DNA of 64,000 nt from Novibacillus thermophilus (GTDB lineage Bacteria; Bacillota; Bacilli; Thermoactinomycetales; Novibacillaceae): contig NZ_CP019699.1 in assembly GCF_002005165.1 (NCBI RefSeq), positions 682,001-746,000 of the forward strand. Reading direction: 5' to 3'. The translations under genes were made by a program, and so were the position numbers. Position 1 is the stretch's first letter, and the number at the start of each line of letters is the position of its first letter. The notes under the pieces were generated by a model. That model was given only the letters and a program-made list of their open reading frames with translations, ran no database searches and had not been told where the DNA came from. Shown here one piece after another: positions 1-8,919 of this stretch.

Positions 1-473
1 AAAAATCCGCGTCGATCACGCCCTGCCCACTCCATAGAGAGCAAGACAGCACCTCCCCACTCTCCGCCTGCTGAGAGACCCTGTAAAAAGCGGAGAATCG
101 ACAACAAGAGCGGAGCCCATATGCCAATTGTTTCATAAGTCGGTAAAAGCCCCATAGTCGTTGTCGCGATTCCCATCATCAGTAATGTGAAAATGAGTGT
201 CGTCTTTCTTCCAAAGCGATCGCCAAAGTGACTAAAGATAAAACTGCCAACAGGTCGTGCCACAAACCCGATGGCAAAGATTAAGAACGTCTGCATCAAC
301 CCTGCGTAAGGGTCAGAATCCGGGAAAAACAAAGTAGGAAATACGAGGGCTCCCACTGTTCCGTAAATAAAGAAGTCGTACCATTCGATGGTTGTTCCGA
401 TCACGCTCGAGATGGCGGCCCGACGTCGGTGAAGGGATGTTTCGGAAACTTCAACTGATACATCATAACTCAT
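1..473 (-). CDS. MFS transporter, metabolite:H+ symporter type (3' part outside window)
   Basis: Reading the minus strand from ATG at 473 gives an open frame of 157 codons running off the window edge. It begins MSYDVSVEVSETSLHRRR and continues into TIEWYDFFIYG, the first-helix signature of the metabolite:H+ symporter branch of the major facilitator superfamily; a loop between helices 2 and 3 reads FSHFGDRFGRKTTL, the classic MFS G-D-R-x-G-R-R/K motif, and FLQGLSAGGEWGGAV is the helix 4/5 motif of this branch. A ribosome site (AGGAGAGG) lies just ahead of the ATG. Upstream on the same strand are an S-box riboswitch with terminator and a promoter, so expression should rise when S-adenosylmethionine is low. 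The substrate is therefore probably linked to methionine or sulfur metabolism; this is inferred from regulation only. Confidence 0.9.
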   Translation of the reverse strand, partial: MSYDVSVEVSETSLHRRRAAISSVIGTTIEWYDFFIYGTVGALVFPTLFFPDSDPYAGLMQTFLIFAIGFVARPVGSFIFSHFGDRFGRKTTLIFTLLMMGIATTTMGLLPTYETIGIWAPLLLSILRFLQGLSAGGEWGGAVLLSMEWAGRDRRGF

Positions 474-519
474 TCACACTCTCTCCTCTCCTGTCACTAT
501 TTCTAGGCTCGACACATAC

Positions 520-551
520 AAAAACCCCCTCTTCGATAAGAAGAGGGGTTC
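520..551 (-). terminator. Riboswitch expression-platform terminator
   Basis: On the minus strand a stem of AACCCCTCTTC pairs with GAAGAGGGGGTT across a short TATC loop and runs into a T tract. It sits between the S-box aptamer and the ribosome site of the MFS gene, as expected for a SAM-dependent transcription attenuator. Confidence 0.88.
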
Positions 552-571
552 GCTCTGTAGCGAAACGCTCT

Positions 572-694
572 TCTTATCTCTCGGAACGAGTTAAACTCAT
601 CCCGCAGGAGTTGGCACCTTTTTTGCACTGCGCGAGTGCAAAGAGGTTGCCGGGCTTCATTGGGCCAGTCCCTCCGCCTCTCTTGATAAGAAGC
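572..694 (-). ncRNA. S-box (SAM-I) riboswitch aptamer
   Basis: The minus strand shows the conserved S-box elements in order: the P1 strand CTTATCAAGAGAGGCGGAGGG, then ACTGGCCC, then AATGAAGCCCGGCAACC, a variable hairpin (GCACTCGCGCAGTGC), AAGGTGCCAACTCC, and the closing GAGAGATAAGAAG strand. It is followed by an intrinsic terminator and the MFS gene. High SAM would stabilise the aptamer and favour the terminator. Confidence 0.95.
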
Positions 695-731
695 ATTCAC
701 TATGAATATGTAATTGAAAAAACTTGTAATT

Positions 732-760
732 ATCCTACAACTCTATTCTCACATTGTCAA
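732..760 (-). promoter_or_regulatory. Sigma-A promoter of the S-box/MFS transcript
   Basis: On the minus strand TTGACA (760-755) and TAGGAT (737-732) are separated by 17 bases, placing the transcription start about 30-40 bases ahead of the aptamer. The plus-strand remainder to position 999 shows no gene; it is AT-rich and leads into the next open frame. Confidence 0.7.
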
Positions 761-999
761 GGGGAATACGCCGTTCAGTTTAGAAAATTTTTTCTGAACT
801 ACTTTGTCCGCACCTTACAAAATTGTAAGTTTTGGTAGTTAAAATGTAAGACCAATCAATGTCAATCAGTTTCAAATTTTTCTACGATAAAAGAAGAGCC
901 GAAAGATCGTGATACTTAAATGGCTTTTGGGAAAAAAGCGTGTGTGGTACGGGTACTAGAAATGCGTGAACGTGTTTAGGGGGAAGGGGATGTGAGCAC

Positions 1000-1458
1000 A
1001 TGGATACGGGTCGGTTTATTTGTGTCCTTCAACACTCAATTCCTGCGACGTTTCGTCTCTTTTTGGCAGTGAACTTTCTGATTTACGGAGCTGCTAAACT
1101 GACGTTCGGACAATTTGGCGTACCAACAGAAGAAATTGCCGCCATGCGAGGAGAAGGTTTTACGTTAGCTTGGACATTTTTTGGATATTCGCGCTTATAT
1201 GAAATGTTTATCGGGTTAGGGGAAGTCATAGCCGCTGTCTTAATCGCGATTCCGAGGACGGCAACGTTGGGTGCCATCTGTTATTTTCCAATTGCCGTTA
1301 ATATTATGATGGTCAATTATGCTTTTGATATTGGTGTTCAAGACCTCAGTACTGTTTTGATGGTTATGTGTCTCATCTTACTGTGGCTGGATCGCAAGAA
1401 ACTTCTTTTGATTTTTGTAAAATCACACGATGTGGCAGAAAGAGTGAAAAAGTTATGA
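1000..1458 (+). CDS. DoxX-like four-helix membrane protein
   Basis: A 152-residue protein with about four hydrophobic segments. The first helix has the pattern RLFLAVNFLIYGAAKL and the second part GLGEVIAAVLIAI, which resembles the DoxX/DoxX-like (quinol oxidase small-subunit-like) family; the resemblance is by pattern only. A purine-rich ribosome site (GGGGGAAGGGG) precedes the ATG. The stop codon overlaps the start of a 33-codon membrane peptide gene (ATGA overlap), suggesting a two-gene unit. No function can be assigned. Confidence 0.6.
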   Translation: MDTGRFICVLQHSIPATFRLFLAVNFLIYGAAKLTFGQFGVPTEEIAAMRGEGFTLAWTFFGYSRLYEMFIGLGEVIAAVLIAIPRTATLGAICYFPIAVNIMMVNYAFDIGVQDLSTVLMVMCLILLWLDRKKLLLIFVKSHDVAERVKKL

Positions 1459-1556
1459 CAAGCTTTGTCGTTTCGGAATTAATTGTGATCTTCGTTCTTA
1501 CGACGTTGTATTATTTTATTAAGGATATCAAAAGCGACCATAAGAAAAAAGTATGA
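1455..1556 (+). CDS. Small single-span membrane peptide (33 aa)
   Basis: Starts at the ATG that overlaps the stop codon of the DoxX-like gene (ATGA), which implies translational coupling. The sequence has one hydrophobic helix (SELIVIFVLTTLYYFI) and a strongly basic tail (KDIKSDHKKKV), giving an N-out or short anchored topology. No family recognised. Its reality rests on the coupling and on the coherent helix-plus-basic-tail layout. Confidence 0.45.
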   Translation: MTSFVVSELIVIFVLTTLYYFIKDIKSDHKKKV

Positions 1557-1887
1557 GTTTGTCCAAGGATAAAGGAGTGTGCGATTAGTTTTGTCATTGC
1601 GGTAGGGGAAATCAACCGCACGTATAAGGATTATAGATGATACAGCAGTTTCAGTATTGTGAGAACTTCCGAGAGAAACTCCCAATTTTTTGCTGGTACT
1701 GATCATTTTGGGAGGTTACCGACCGCCTTATACGATGCCTTCCTTTAGCTATGTCATGATGGATCAGTCATTGAGAACGTGTTGATAAGCGTAAGACACT
1801 CTATCAGACAGAAGCGTAAAGTCTCACTTGATGACACGGTCATTTTGTATAATATTGACGAAAATGTATTTAGTGAGAGGTGGGAAG
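1557..1887 (+). promoter_or_regulatory. Intergenic region with promoter of the LevR-type regulator
   Basis: No gene seen in this 331-base stretch. A TATAAT box lies at 1848-1853, with only weak -35 candidates around 1824-1830. If it is used, transcription starts near 1860, which supports the TTG at 1888 rather than the upstream ATG at 1828 as the start of the regulator. A weak hairpin (GCGGT/ACCGC) near 1600 has no T tract. Confidence 0.5.
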
Positions 1888-4461
1888 TTGAGTAATCAGT
1901 TGTGGGATACGTTGTGTCAAATGTGTGACGAGGCGCGAGACAAGTGGGGGGTAAGCGCACAAGAAATAGCGGATACATTGCAACAGCATCGCAGTAACGT
2001 CAGCCGGGAATTAAACCGGCTCGTCAAACACGGTTTGGTTGAGAAAAAAGAGGGGCGCCCTGTCTTGTTCCGTGTGGCTCGTACATCAGCCGGCATCCAA
2101 GTATTCGGTCGAATAATTGGGGCAGAGGGTAGTTTTCGCGCTCCGATTGAACAGGCGAAAGCGGCTTTGCACTACCCTCCGTACGGCCTCCATACTCTCC
2201 TCTTCGGCGCGACAGGCGTCGGAAAAAGCATGTTTGCGCGTTTGATGTACGAATACAGGCGGATTTCCACCCAGCATAAAGGAGAATTTGTCACCTTCAA
2301 CTGTGCTGACTACGCTCACAATCCTCAACTGTTGCTTAGTCAGTTGTTTGGCAGTGTGAAGGGATCTTATACGGGAGCGAGTCAAGACCGGCGAGGTTTG
2401 TTGGAACGGGCTGATGGCGGCATGCTTTTTTTAGACGAAATTCACCGTCTGCCTCCAGAAGGTCAAGAGATGTTGTTCACTTATTTAGATACAGGATGTT
2501 ACCGCAAGCTGGGAGAAACGGAGGACGGACGACAGGCACAAGTATTCATCGTCGCGGCGACGACAGAACAACCAGATTCGGTTTTGTTAAAAACCTTTCG
2601 CCGTCGCATTCCAATGGAAATTCAACTTCCTAAGTTGGCGGACCGGCCGCTAAACGAGAGGATTGCGCTTATCCGATTGTTTTGTGAGGAAGAGGCGCGG
2701 CGGTTGAAGAAGAACATCGTATTGGAACCGGTTGCAGTGCAAGCGTTTATTGCTTATGAATGTCCGGGCAATGTCGGACAGTTAAAAAAGGATATTCAAC
2801 TATCCTGTGCCCACGCCTATGCGGAACAGCGAACAGAGAAAACGTTGTATATTTTGCAGTCCCACTTGCCCTTGGAAGTCAAGAGAGGGGCACTGCGCTT
2901 ACGTTATTTGCTGGAAAAGCCGGAATTGGATCATTTGATAGGAACTTGTCAGATATCAACGAAAGATCCGGAATCGACTGAAGCGGGGGAGGAAATCCCG
3001 ATCCATTTCCAGATGCCGCGTGAATTGTCGGACGCTCGATATGCGGATCGTGACAATATTAGAAAAATCGTTGAGCCTCAATTGATTGATTTAGCCCATC
3101 AGCTACTGTCACGAGCGGAGGAAAAACTGGGGAAAGCGTATCCTCCCAAAGTGTACGCCGGATTGGCCATGCACATTGACGCTATGGTGAAACGGTTAAA
3201 AAAGGGAAAAATGACTTCTCCTTACAATTTAAATGAGTTAAGAAAAAAATACCCGCAAGCTTTCATAGTGGCTACCGAAAGTATGACGCTCATCGAAAAG
3301 ACCCTTCAAATCGATGTACCTATGGAGGAAATTGGTTACTTGACATTGTTCTACGCTTATGACGAATCGGACAACAACTGGGAAAGGGGAACGACAGCTG
3401 TAATTGTGATGGCGCATGGAACATCGACGGCATCTTCCATGCTGTCGGTAGCACAAGATTTGCTGGACATTTCCGAAGGATGGGCCATTGATGTTCCGTT
3501 ATCAATGAATCCGGAGCACGCATTCGAGAAACTAAAAGATCTGGCGGTCAAAGTGGATACAGGTCGCGGTGTTTTACTGTTAGTTGACATGGGATCATTG
3601 GAGAATTTTGGCGCTCTCCTCAGTGAAGAGACAGGGATCGTGACGGCAACGATTAAGCGTGTGAGTACCCCGCTCGTGATTGAAGCTTTACGAAAGGCCA
3701 ATCTTGGCCATACATTAGAGGAGATTGTAAACTCCATAAAAGCCAATGAGGATCAGTCTAATGTTATGGTACGTCCCCCTGTCTCATCTGAGTCCGGTGA
3801 GAACGCCCGATATGTCATCATGCTTTGCTGCTTGACAGGGACGGGGGGTGCGGAACAGTTAGAGCAACTGGTGAAGGAACATATTCACTTATCCGGAGGT
3901 GTGTTATTGCAAACAGTTGCAGCAGGAGAATGGAATGAAATCGCCAAACAGTTAAAACAAAACCGACAGCGTGTAGTGGCTGCCATCGGATTGTGGCAAG
4001 GGGAAGACTCGGTTCCGTTGTCCATGTCTCCTTCGGATATATTACTCGACAGTGAATGTGAACGTTTGCAACGCTTCGTCAACTTGTGGGAACAGCGCTT
4101 TTCCCTCTATCAAAAGATGAAATCTTCGTTAGCGGTCAATATGAAGAGCGATCAAGTAGATATGTTGCTGGAACAGTTTCTCGATTGGTTGGAGGAAATT
4201 GAACAAAAAGCGGGGGAATACGTAACGGAAGATACATTTGTCGGGGTCGCGATGCATTTTGTATGTTTGGTGGATCGTCTTAAGCAAGGTGAGCGATATG
4301 AAGGTAGAGGGGATAAGGCGGCAGAACCTCCGAAGACACGACTGGCCAAAGCAGTTCTGAGACATTTGAGTGAGCTAGAACGACAGACTCGTGTTGTGAT
4401 GCCATCGTTCGAGAAAAGTATTTTTGTATCTATGTTTAATTGTGAAACCTTCAGTGTGTAA
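1888..4461 (+). CDS. LevR-type sigma-54 activator with PRD and PTS EIIA/EIIB domains
   Basis: The protein (857 residues from TTG 1888, behind GAGGTGGG) has the LevR layout: an N-terminal winged helix (VSAQEIADTL...NVSRELNRLV); an AAA+ sigma-54 activation domain with Walker A GATGVGKS near residue 110, the sigma-54 contact loop as GSYTGA near 160 and Walker B MLFLDEIH near 180; a PTS regulation domain with His near 429; an EIIA-mannose-like domain with IVMAHGTS (His 510); an EIIB-like domain with LCCLTGTG (Cys 648); and a second PRD with His near 790. In LevR proteins, phosphorylation of the PRDs by HPr and by the cognate EIIB turns activity up or down. The sigma-54 promoter and PTS operon directly downstream are the obvious target. 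Confidence 0.93.
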   Translation: MSNQLWDTLCQMCDEARDKWGVSAQEIADTLQQHRSNVSRELNRLVKHGLVEKKEGRPVLFRVARTSAGIQVFGRIIGAEGSFRAPIEQAKAALHYPPYGLHTLLFGATGVGKSMFARLMYEYRRISTQHKGEFVTFNCADYAHNPQLLLSQLFGSVKGSYTGASQDRRGLLERADGGMLFLDEIHRLPPEGQEMLFTYLDTGCYRKLGETEDGRQAQVFIVAATTEQPDSVLLKTFRRRIPMEIQLPKLADRPLNERIALIRLFCEEEARRLKKNIVLEPVAVQAFIAYECPGNVGQLKKDIQLSCAHAYAEQRTEKTLYILQSHLPLEVKRGALRLRYLLEKPELDHLIGTCQISTKDPESTEAGEEIPIHFQMPRELSDARYADRDNIRKIVEPQLIDLAHQLLSRAEEKLGKAYPPKVYAGLAMHIDAMVKRLKKGKMTSPYNLNELRKKYPQAFIVATESMTLIEKTLQIDVPMEEIGYLTLFYAYDESDNNWERGTTAVIVMAHGTSTASSMLSVAQDLLDISEGWAIDVPLSMNPEHAFEKLKDLAVKVDTGRGVLLLVDMGSLENFGALLSEETGIVTATIKRVSTPLVIEALRKANLGHTLEEIVNSIKANEDQSNVMVRPPVSSESGENARYVIMLCCLTGTGGAEQLEQLVKEHIHLSGGVLLQTVAAGEWNEIAKQLKQNRQRVVAAIGLWQGEDSVPLSMSPSDILLDSECERLQRFVNLWEQRFSLYQKMKSSLAVNMKSDQVDMLLEQFLDWLEEIEQKAGEYVTEDTFVGVAMHFVCLVDRLKQGERYEGRGDKAAEPPKTRLAKAVLRHLSELERQTRVVMPSFEKSIFVSMFNCETFSV

Positions 4462-4463
4462 TA

Positions 4464-4487
4464 TGCTGTTACACAGTTTACACAGCA
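4464..4487. promoter_or_regulatory. Candidate upstream activator site
   Basis: An inverted repeat TGCTGT / ACAGCA with a 12-base gap containing TACACAG and TTTACAC, followed at once by another ACAGCAG. It lies about 40-60 bases upstream of the -24 element and just after the activator stop codon. It is a plausible binding site for the LevR-type protein; this is inferred from position and symmetry only. Confidence 0.4.
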
Positions 4488-4525
4488 AAACAGCAGTGGG
4501 TGAGAAAACCGTGCTTTTAGGATAT

Positions 4526-4540
4526 TGGCACGGTTTTTGC
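4526..4540 (+). promoter_or_regulatory. Sigma-54 (-24/-12) promoter
   Basis: TGGCAC-N5-TTGC matches the sigma-54 consensus exactly, with GG and GC at the required spacing. It lies between the LevR-type activator and namZ. The expected start of transcription is near 4552, 30 bases ahead of the namZ ATG and downstream of the ATG at 4525 that would otherwise extend the frame. Confidence 0.9.
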
Positions 4541-4581
4541 TTTTTTACTTTTGGGAGGGAAAAAACAGGGGAGGCTTTAGC

Positions 4582-6459
4582 ATGAAGAAGGGTCAGCGAT
4601 TTCTCAACATGAACAAGACGGTATTGAGTGTTTGTGTCGTAATCGTGCTGCTGATCACGTGCATCGCCGCTTGGAATCCGGTGACGGCGAAAAAGACGGT
4701 TGAACCGGCAAAGCAAGGGCGAGTAGTCCCTGGGATAGAGGTATTCTTGGAAAGGCATGCGGACTGGGTCAAAGGAAAAAAGGTGGGGCTGATTACAAAC
4801 CCGACAGGCGTTAACCGCGACCTTGCCAGCGATATCGACTTATTACATGGTCATCCCGACGTTCAATTGACCGCTCTGTTCGGACCGGAACACGGCATTC
4901 GAGGGGATCGGCCGGCAGGGGAATACGTGGAATCCTACATAGACGAACGGACCGGCTTACCTGTCTACAGTCTGTATGGCCCGACATGGAAGCCGACGGA
5001 GGAGATGTTGGAAGATGTCGATGTCCTGTTGTTCGACATTCAAGACATCGGTTCCAATGTGTATACGTACATTTATACGTTGGGGTTTGCGATGGAAGCT
5101 GCGGCTGAGTTCGATAAAAGACTTATTGTACTGGATCGGCCGAACCCGATTGGCGGCACGCGCGTAGAAGGGCCGGTGCGCGATGAAGATACGGTCAGTT
5201 TTATGGGGAGGTTTTTGCTCCCTGTGCGTCACGGTATGACAATTGGCGAGTTGGCGACGATGTGGAATCACGAATATGCATTGGGTATTGATTTGAGAGT
5301 AGCGAAAATGAAGGGTTGGCAGCGCACGATGCATTATGAGGATACCGGTTTGCCTTGGGTGTTGACGTCGCCGAACATACCGACATCGGACTCAGCCAAC
5401 TTATATGCAGGAACAGAGCTTGTGGACAATACTCCTTTTTCGACGGGCTTAGGAACAACGAAACCTTTTGAACTGGTGGGAGCACCGTGGATCAACGGAG
5501 AAGAATTGGCAGACGAATTGAACAGCCGCGGTATTCCCGGAGTCACGTTTCGGCCGGCTTACTTTACCCCGATGTTCAGTCAATATGAGGGGGAGCGTGT
5601 CGGCGGTGTCCAAGTACATATTCAAAAAGCTGATGAGATCGATCTCGTCCAGTTAGGGCTGCACCTGGTGGATGCGATGCGCGATCAACAGCCGGAGAAG
5701 TTTAATCTTGATGCGACTTATGATGAGTTGATCGGTGATAAACGGGTACGTCCGATGCTTGAAGCGGATGCGCCGATAGAGGAGATTCTTAACGTATGGC
5801 AAGATGAACTGGACTTCTGGACTCAAGAAGTACGCAACCGCTATTTGTTGTACGGTCCTTACCCTAAAGAGGCAAAGCCTTACAAGCCGAAGGCGATCCT
5901 GGGCATCTTGCCGTTGGACTTGGAACTTGTGCTCGGTCAATCAAAAGAAATAACAGTTCACGGGGTGGACGCGAACGGGAGGAAACTAGAGATATCACCG
6001 GAAGAGATTGATTGGGAAGTGAAAGGCGATGTGGGTTACATTGAAAACGGCGTCTTTACAGCGGTGAAAGAAGGGAAGGGGAAGCTAGTGGCGAAAAAAG
6101 GTGACATGACGGCTGAACGGAACGTTGTCGTGGCTAAGAATGTTGTGGAAAACATCCGGTATGGTGTTCACAACCAATACACACGTATTGTGTTTGATTT
6201 GAACAAGACGACCGAATACGACATCAAACGAGAAGGCAGTGAAATTGTTGTAAGCGTCCCATATGCCGAAAAAGGAGGACAGTTGGACGGAGAAGGAACC
6301 GTGACAGTGGGGAACAGCCCGGTCGTGTCAAGTGTTCACTACTCTTTTGCACAAGAAAATATGTTTGAAGCACGTCTGCAGTTAAAAAGAGACGATGTCG
6401 CGTTTCAAACACCGACCTATAGCAATCGGGTCGTGATTGACGTGATGCACGGACAGTAA
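4582..6459 (+). CDS. namZ: NamZ-type exo-beta-N-acetylmuramidase (DUF1343) with AMIN domain
   Basis: A secreted protein of 625 residues. Residues 1-40 form a signal peptide (NKTVLSVCVVIVLLITCIAA). Residues about 50-430 are the DUF1343 domain found in YbbC/NamZ, with GLITNPTGVNRD, LFGPEHGIRG, LLFDIQDIGSNVYTYIYTL and LDRPNPIGG. NamZ removes terminal MurNAc from peptidoglycan fragments. After it come a bacterial Ig-like segment (about 455-535) and a C-terminal AMIN-like domain (about 540-625), which binds cell wall in other proteins and is not part of the basic NamZ. The ATG at 4582 follows GGGAGG and lies downstream of the sigma-54 start site. As the first gene of a sugar PTS operon it probably supplies or trims wall-derived saccharides; that link is inferred. 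Confidence 0.88.
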   Translation: MKKGQRFLNMNKTVLSVCVVIVLLITCIAAWNPVTAKKTVEPAKQGRVVPGIEVFLERHADWVKGKKVGLITNPTGVNRDLASDIDLLHGHPDVQLTALFGPEHGIRGDRPAGEYVESYIDERTGLPVYSLYGPTWKPTEEMLEDVDVLLFDIQDIGSNVYTYIYTLGFAMEAAAEFDKRLIVLDRPNPIGGTRVEGPVRDEDTVSFMGRFLLPVRHGMTIGELATMWNHEYALGIDLRVAKMKGWQRTMHYEDTGLPWVLTSPNIPTSDSANLYAGTELVDNTPFSTGLGTTKPFELVGAPWINGEELADELNSRGIPGVTFRPAYFTPMFSQYEGERVGGVQVHIQKADEIDLVQLGLHLVDAMRDQQPEKFNLDATYDELIGDKRVRPMLEADAPIEEILNVWQDELDFWTQEVRNRYLLYGPYPKEAKPYKPKAILGILPLDLELVLGQSKEITVHGVDANGRKLEISPEEIDWEVKGDVGYIENGVFTAVKEGKGKLVAKKGDMTAERNVVVAKNVVENIRYGVHNQYTRIVFDLNKTTEYDIKREGSEIVVSVPYAEKGGQLDGEGTVTVGNSPVVSSVHYSFAQENMFEARLQLKRDDVAFQTPTYSNRVVIDVMHGQ

Positions 6460-6495
6460 AAGCTAAATTTTTATTTCTAAAAAAGGGGAGAGAGC

Positions 6496-6810
6496 ATGAA
6501 GGTCATCTTACTATGTGCACTCGGAATGAGTACGAGTTTATTAGTCGAGAACATGAAAAAGGCCGCGAATGAACAAGGGATAGAAGTGGAAGTTGTCGCG
6601 CATTCAGTGGATCAATTCGAAAAGTATTTAAGTGACGCGGATGTCATGTTGCTCGGACCGCAAATCCGGTATAAGTACCGGTCTTTGTCCAAAGCGGCGG
6701 AAGCCGCGAACGTCCCTTTGGCAGTGATTGACACGCTAGCTTATGGAATGGTTGACGGTCATAAAGTTCTAAAGCAGGCGACAGATTTAATAAAAAAGAA
6801 GGGGAATTAA
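6496..6810 (+). CDS. PTS IIB component, lactose/cellobiose family
   Basis: A 104-residue protein beginning MKVILLCALGMSTSLL. The phosphorylated cysteine is Cys7 in the loop CALGMSTS, typical of the cellobiose/chitobiose IIB family; length fits exactly. It takes phosphate from IIA and passes it to the sugar carried by IIC. The ribosome site is GGGGAGAG, 36 bases after namZ. The IIC gene follows after a 14-base gap and IIA lies two genes on, so the full permease is here but split by chbG. Confidence 0.95.
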   Translation: MKVILLCALGMSTSLLVENMKKAANEQGIEVEVVAHSVDQFEKYLSDADVMLLGPQIRYKYRSLSKAAEAANVPLAVIDTLAYGMVDGHKVLKQATDLIKKKGN

Positions 6811-6824
6811 AGGAGGAATCTTGC

Positions 6825-8120
6825 ATGGACCGTTTTAACGCTGTGATGGAACGCTATTTTATGCCGGTAGCAGAAGTAATCGCTGAGCAACGCCATCTCA
6901 AGGCGATCCGCGACGGGATTATTACGACGATGCCGTTGCTCATTATTGGCAGTGTCTTTTTAATCATCGCTTTTCCGCCTATCGAGTCTTGGGCGGCGTT
7001 CATGGAGCCGTACGTCCCGACGTTAACCATTCCGGTGGACGCCACGTTCGGCATTATGGGATTGGTCGCAGCTTTCTCCATTGCTTATAACCTTGGGAAG
7101 AGCTATGAGATGGACCCCCTTTCTTCTGGGGTGTTGAGCGTGGCCGCCTTTTTAATCGCCACCCCCCACTCCGAGGAAGGAAATATTCCCCTGAATCTGA
7201 TGGGGAGCGAAGGTTTGTTTGTCGCTATTTTGATCGCGTTGTTCACTGTTGAAGTTTTCCGGTTGATGGAAAAGCGAGACTTTGTCATCCGAATGCCTGC
7301 CGGCGTACCCCCTTCGGTATGGCGGGCATTTACGGCACTCATTCCCGGTTTCGTCATTGTATGTATGGTATGGGGAGTAAGCTTGCTGCTTCAAACATGG
7401 TTTAGTCTTTCATTGCACGAAGTGGTTGGAGCGATTTTGAGGGAACCTTTGCAGGCAATGGGGAGCAGCATTTGGGCTGCACTGTTAGCCATTTTTCTCA
7501 TTCAGCTTTTGTGGTCGGCAGGCATTCACGGCATTTCCGTTGTAGCGAGTGTCATGGCTCCCATTTGGTATAGTCTCGCAGACGAAAATCAGGCGGCCAA
7601 AGTGGCCGGCGAGGAATTGCCGAACATCGTCGGACAACAATTTATGGCCATATGGATTGCTGTCGGAGGGTCCGGTATGATACTGGCGTTGACGATCCTA
7701 TTCGTGTTGCGCGCCAGGTCCAGACACTTAAAAAGCTTAGGAAAGATGACCATTTGGTCGAGTTTCTTTAACATTAGCGAACCGGTCATTTTCGGTGCTC
7801 CCATTGTGATGAATCCGATAATGATTGTCCCCTTTATTTTGGCACCGATGGCCGTAGGTGCTTTTACGTACATTGTGATGGCACTCGATCTCGTAGGACG
7901 GCCGTACGCTGTTGTTCCGTGGACGACACCGGCACCTTTTTCTGGGTGGTTGACAACAGGGGATTGGCGCGGAGCAGTATTGATGATCGCCAATATTTTG
8001 TTAGCGATGGCCATCTATTATCCCTTCTTCCGTGCGTGGGACAGGAAGTTAGCGGAAGAGGAGGTTGTTGACGAAGAGACAGTTGAAGGGACGGATGCTG
8101 GTTCGTCCGTTAAAATGTAG
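6825..8120 (+). CDS. PTS IIC component, lactose/cellobiose family permease
   Basis: A 431-residue polytopic membrane protein that carries the sugar across the membrane while IIB phosphorylates it. Family hallmarks include LLIIGSVFLIIAFPP near residue 40, a long run of hydrophobic segments, LLWSAGIHGISVV near 230 and the NISEPVIFGAPIVMNP motif near 315-330, a signature of Lac/Cel IIC proteins. The start follows AAAGGAGG. The acidic C-terminal tail (EEEVVDEETVEGTD) is cytoplasmic. The sugar is probably a beta-linked disaccharide, judged from the GH4 and ChbG genes in the same operon. Confidence 0.95.
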   Translation: MDRFNAVMERYFMPVAEVIAEQRHLKAIRDGIITTMPLLIIGSVFLIIAFPPIESWAAFMEPYVPTLTIPVDATFGIMGLVAAFSIAYNLGKSYEMDPLSSGVLSVAAFLIATPHSEEGNIPLNLMGSEGLFVAILIALFTVEVFRLMEKRDFVIRMPAGVPPSVWRAFTALIPGFVIVCMVWGVSLLLQTWFSLSLHEVVGAILREPLQAMGSSIWAALLAIFLIQLLWSAGIHGISVVASVMAPIWYSLADENQAAKVAGEELPNIVGQQFMAIWIAVGGSGMILALTILFVLRARSRHLKSLGKMTIWSSFFNISEPVIFGAPIVMNPIMIVPFILAPMAVGAFTYIVMALDLVGRPYAVVPWTTPAPFSGWLTTGDWRGAVLMIANILLAMAIYYPFFRAWDRKLAEEEVVDEETVEGTDAGSSVKM

Positions 8121-8141
8121 ATCATGTGAGCAGGTGAGGGT

Positions 8142-8894
8142 ATGAAATTAATCGTGAATGCAGATGATTTCGGCTATACACGCGCTGTCAGCTATGGGAT
8201 TGTCGATGCGTATCAAACAGGTATTGTTTCCTCCACGACGATGATGTGTAACGTTGATGACTTGGAGCATCCGGTACAACTGGCTGAGCAAAATCCAACA
8301 TTAGGGGTAGGGATCCATCTCGTGTTGACGAGCGGTTCACCTGTCAGTGAAAATGTACCGTCTCTCGTGGATGGGAATGGGCAATTTTTCAGATACGATG
8401 AATTCCTCAAGAACATTCAGTCGCTTGAGAGCGAAGAGATCGAACGTGAATGGACGTCCCAAATCGAGAGGTTCTTTTCAACAGGGTTGAAACCAACTCA
8501 TTTGGATAGCCATCATCACGTCCACGCACGCAAAGAAATACGGCCCATCGCCGTTCAATTGGCTAAAAAATACGGGATCCCTTTAAGGAGAGTGAATCGC
8601 GAGACGTCTTCAGGCGGTATCTATGGCCCGGTTAAAACGACTGACGTGCTGTTTACCGACTTTTATAAGGACAATGTGAGTATCGATATGTTTGAGACGT
8701 TGTTGCTTAAGAGCGTCGAAAAGGTTCAGACGGTAGAAATCAATTGTCATCCGGGCTATGTGGATGAGGCGCTTGTTAAGAAAAGTTCGTATGTCTATCA
8801 ACGATTAAAAGAGTTTACGGTCTTGACATCGCCAGAATTAAAAAAACGGATTCAACAATTAAATATTGATCTTATCACGTACCGCGATATATAA
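8142..8894 (+). CDS. chbG: ChbG/YdjC carbohydrate deacetylase
   Basis: A 250-residue ChbG/HpnK (YdjC) family protein. It opens with the metal-binding NADDFGY motif (Asp-Asp at 8-9) and has LDSHHHVH near residues 120-127, the second metal motif, and CHPGY near 203-207 with the catalytic-site histidine. ChbG removes one acetyl group from diacetylchitobiose or its 6-phosphate so that the GH4 enzyme can cleave it. Placement between IIC and IIA matches that role. This gene is the best argument that the operon handles acetylated amino sugars rather than plain cellobiose. Confidence 0.92.
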   Translation: MKLIVNADDFGYTRAVSYGIVDAYQTGIVSSTTMMCNVDDLEHPVQLAEQNPTLGVGIHLVLTSGSPVSENVPSLVDGNGQFFRYDEFLKNIQSLESEEIEREWTSQIERFFSTGLKPTHLDSHHHVHARKEIRPIAVQLAKKYGIPLRRVNRETSSGGIYGPVKTTDVLFTDFYKDNVSIDMFETLLLKSVEKVQTVEINCHPGYVDEALVKKSSYVYQRLKEFTVLTSPELKKRIQQLNIDLITYRDI

Positions 8895-8919
8895 AGCTTA
8901 TAAACGGGGAGAGAGCTTG

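Noticed and set aside
392-838. Long plus-strand open frame over the riboswitch
   Set aside because: It covers the opposite strand of the S-box and the MFS start; no ribosome site and no protein-like sequence.
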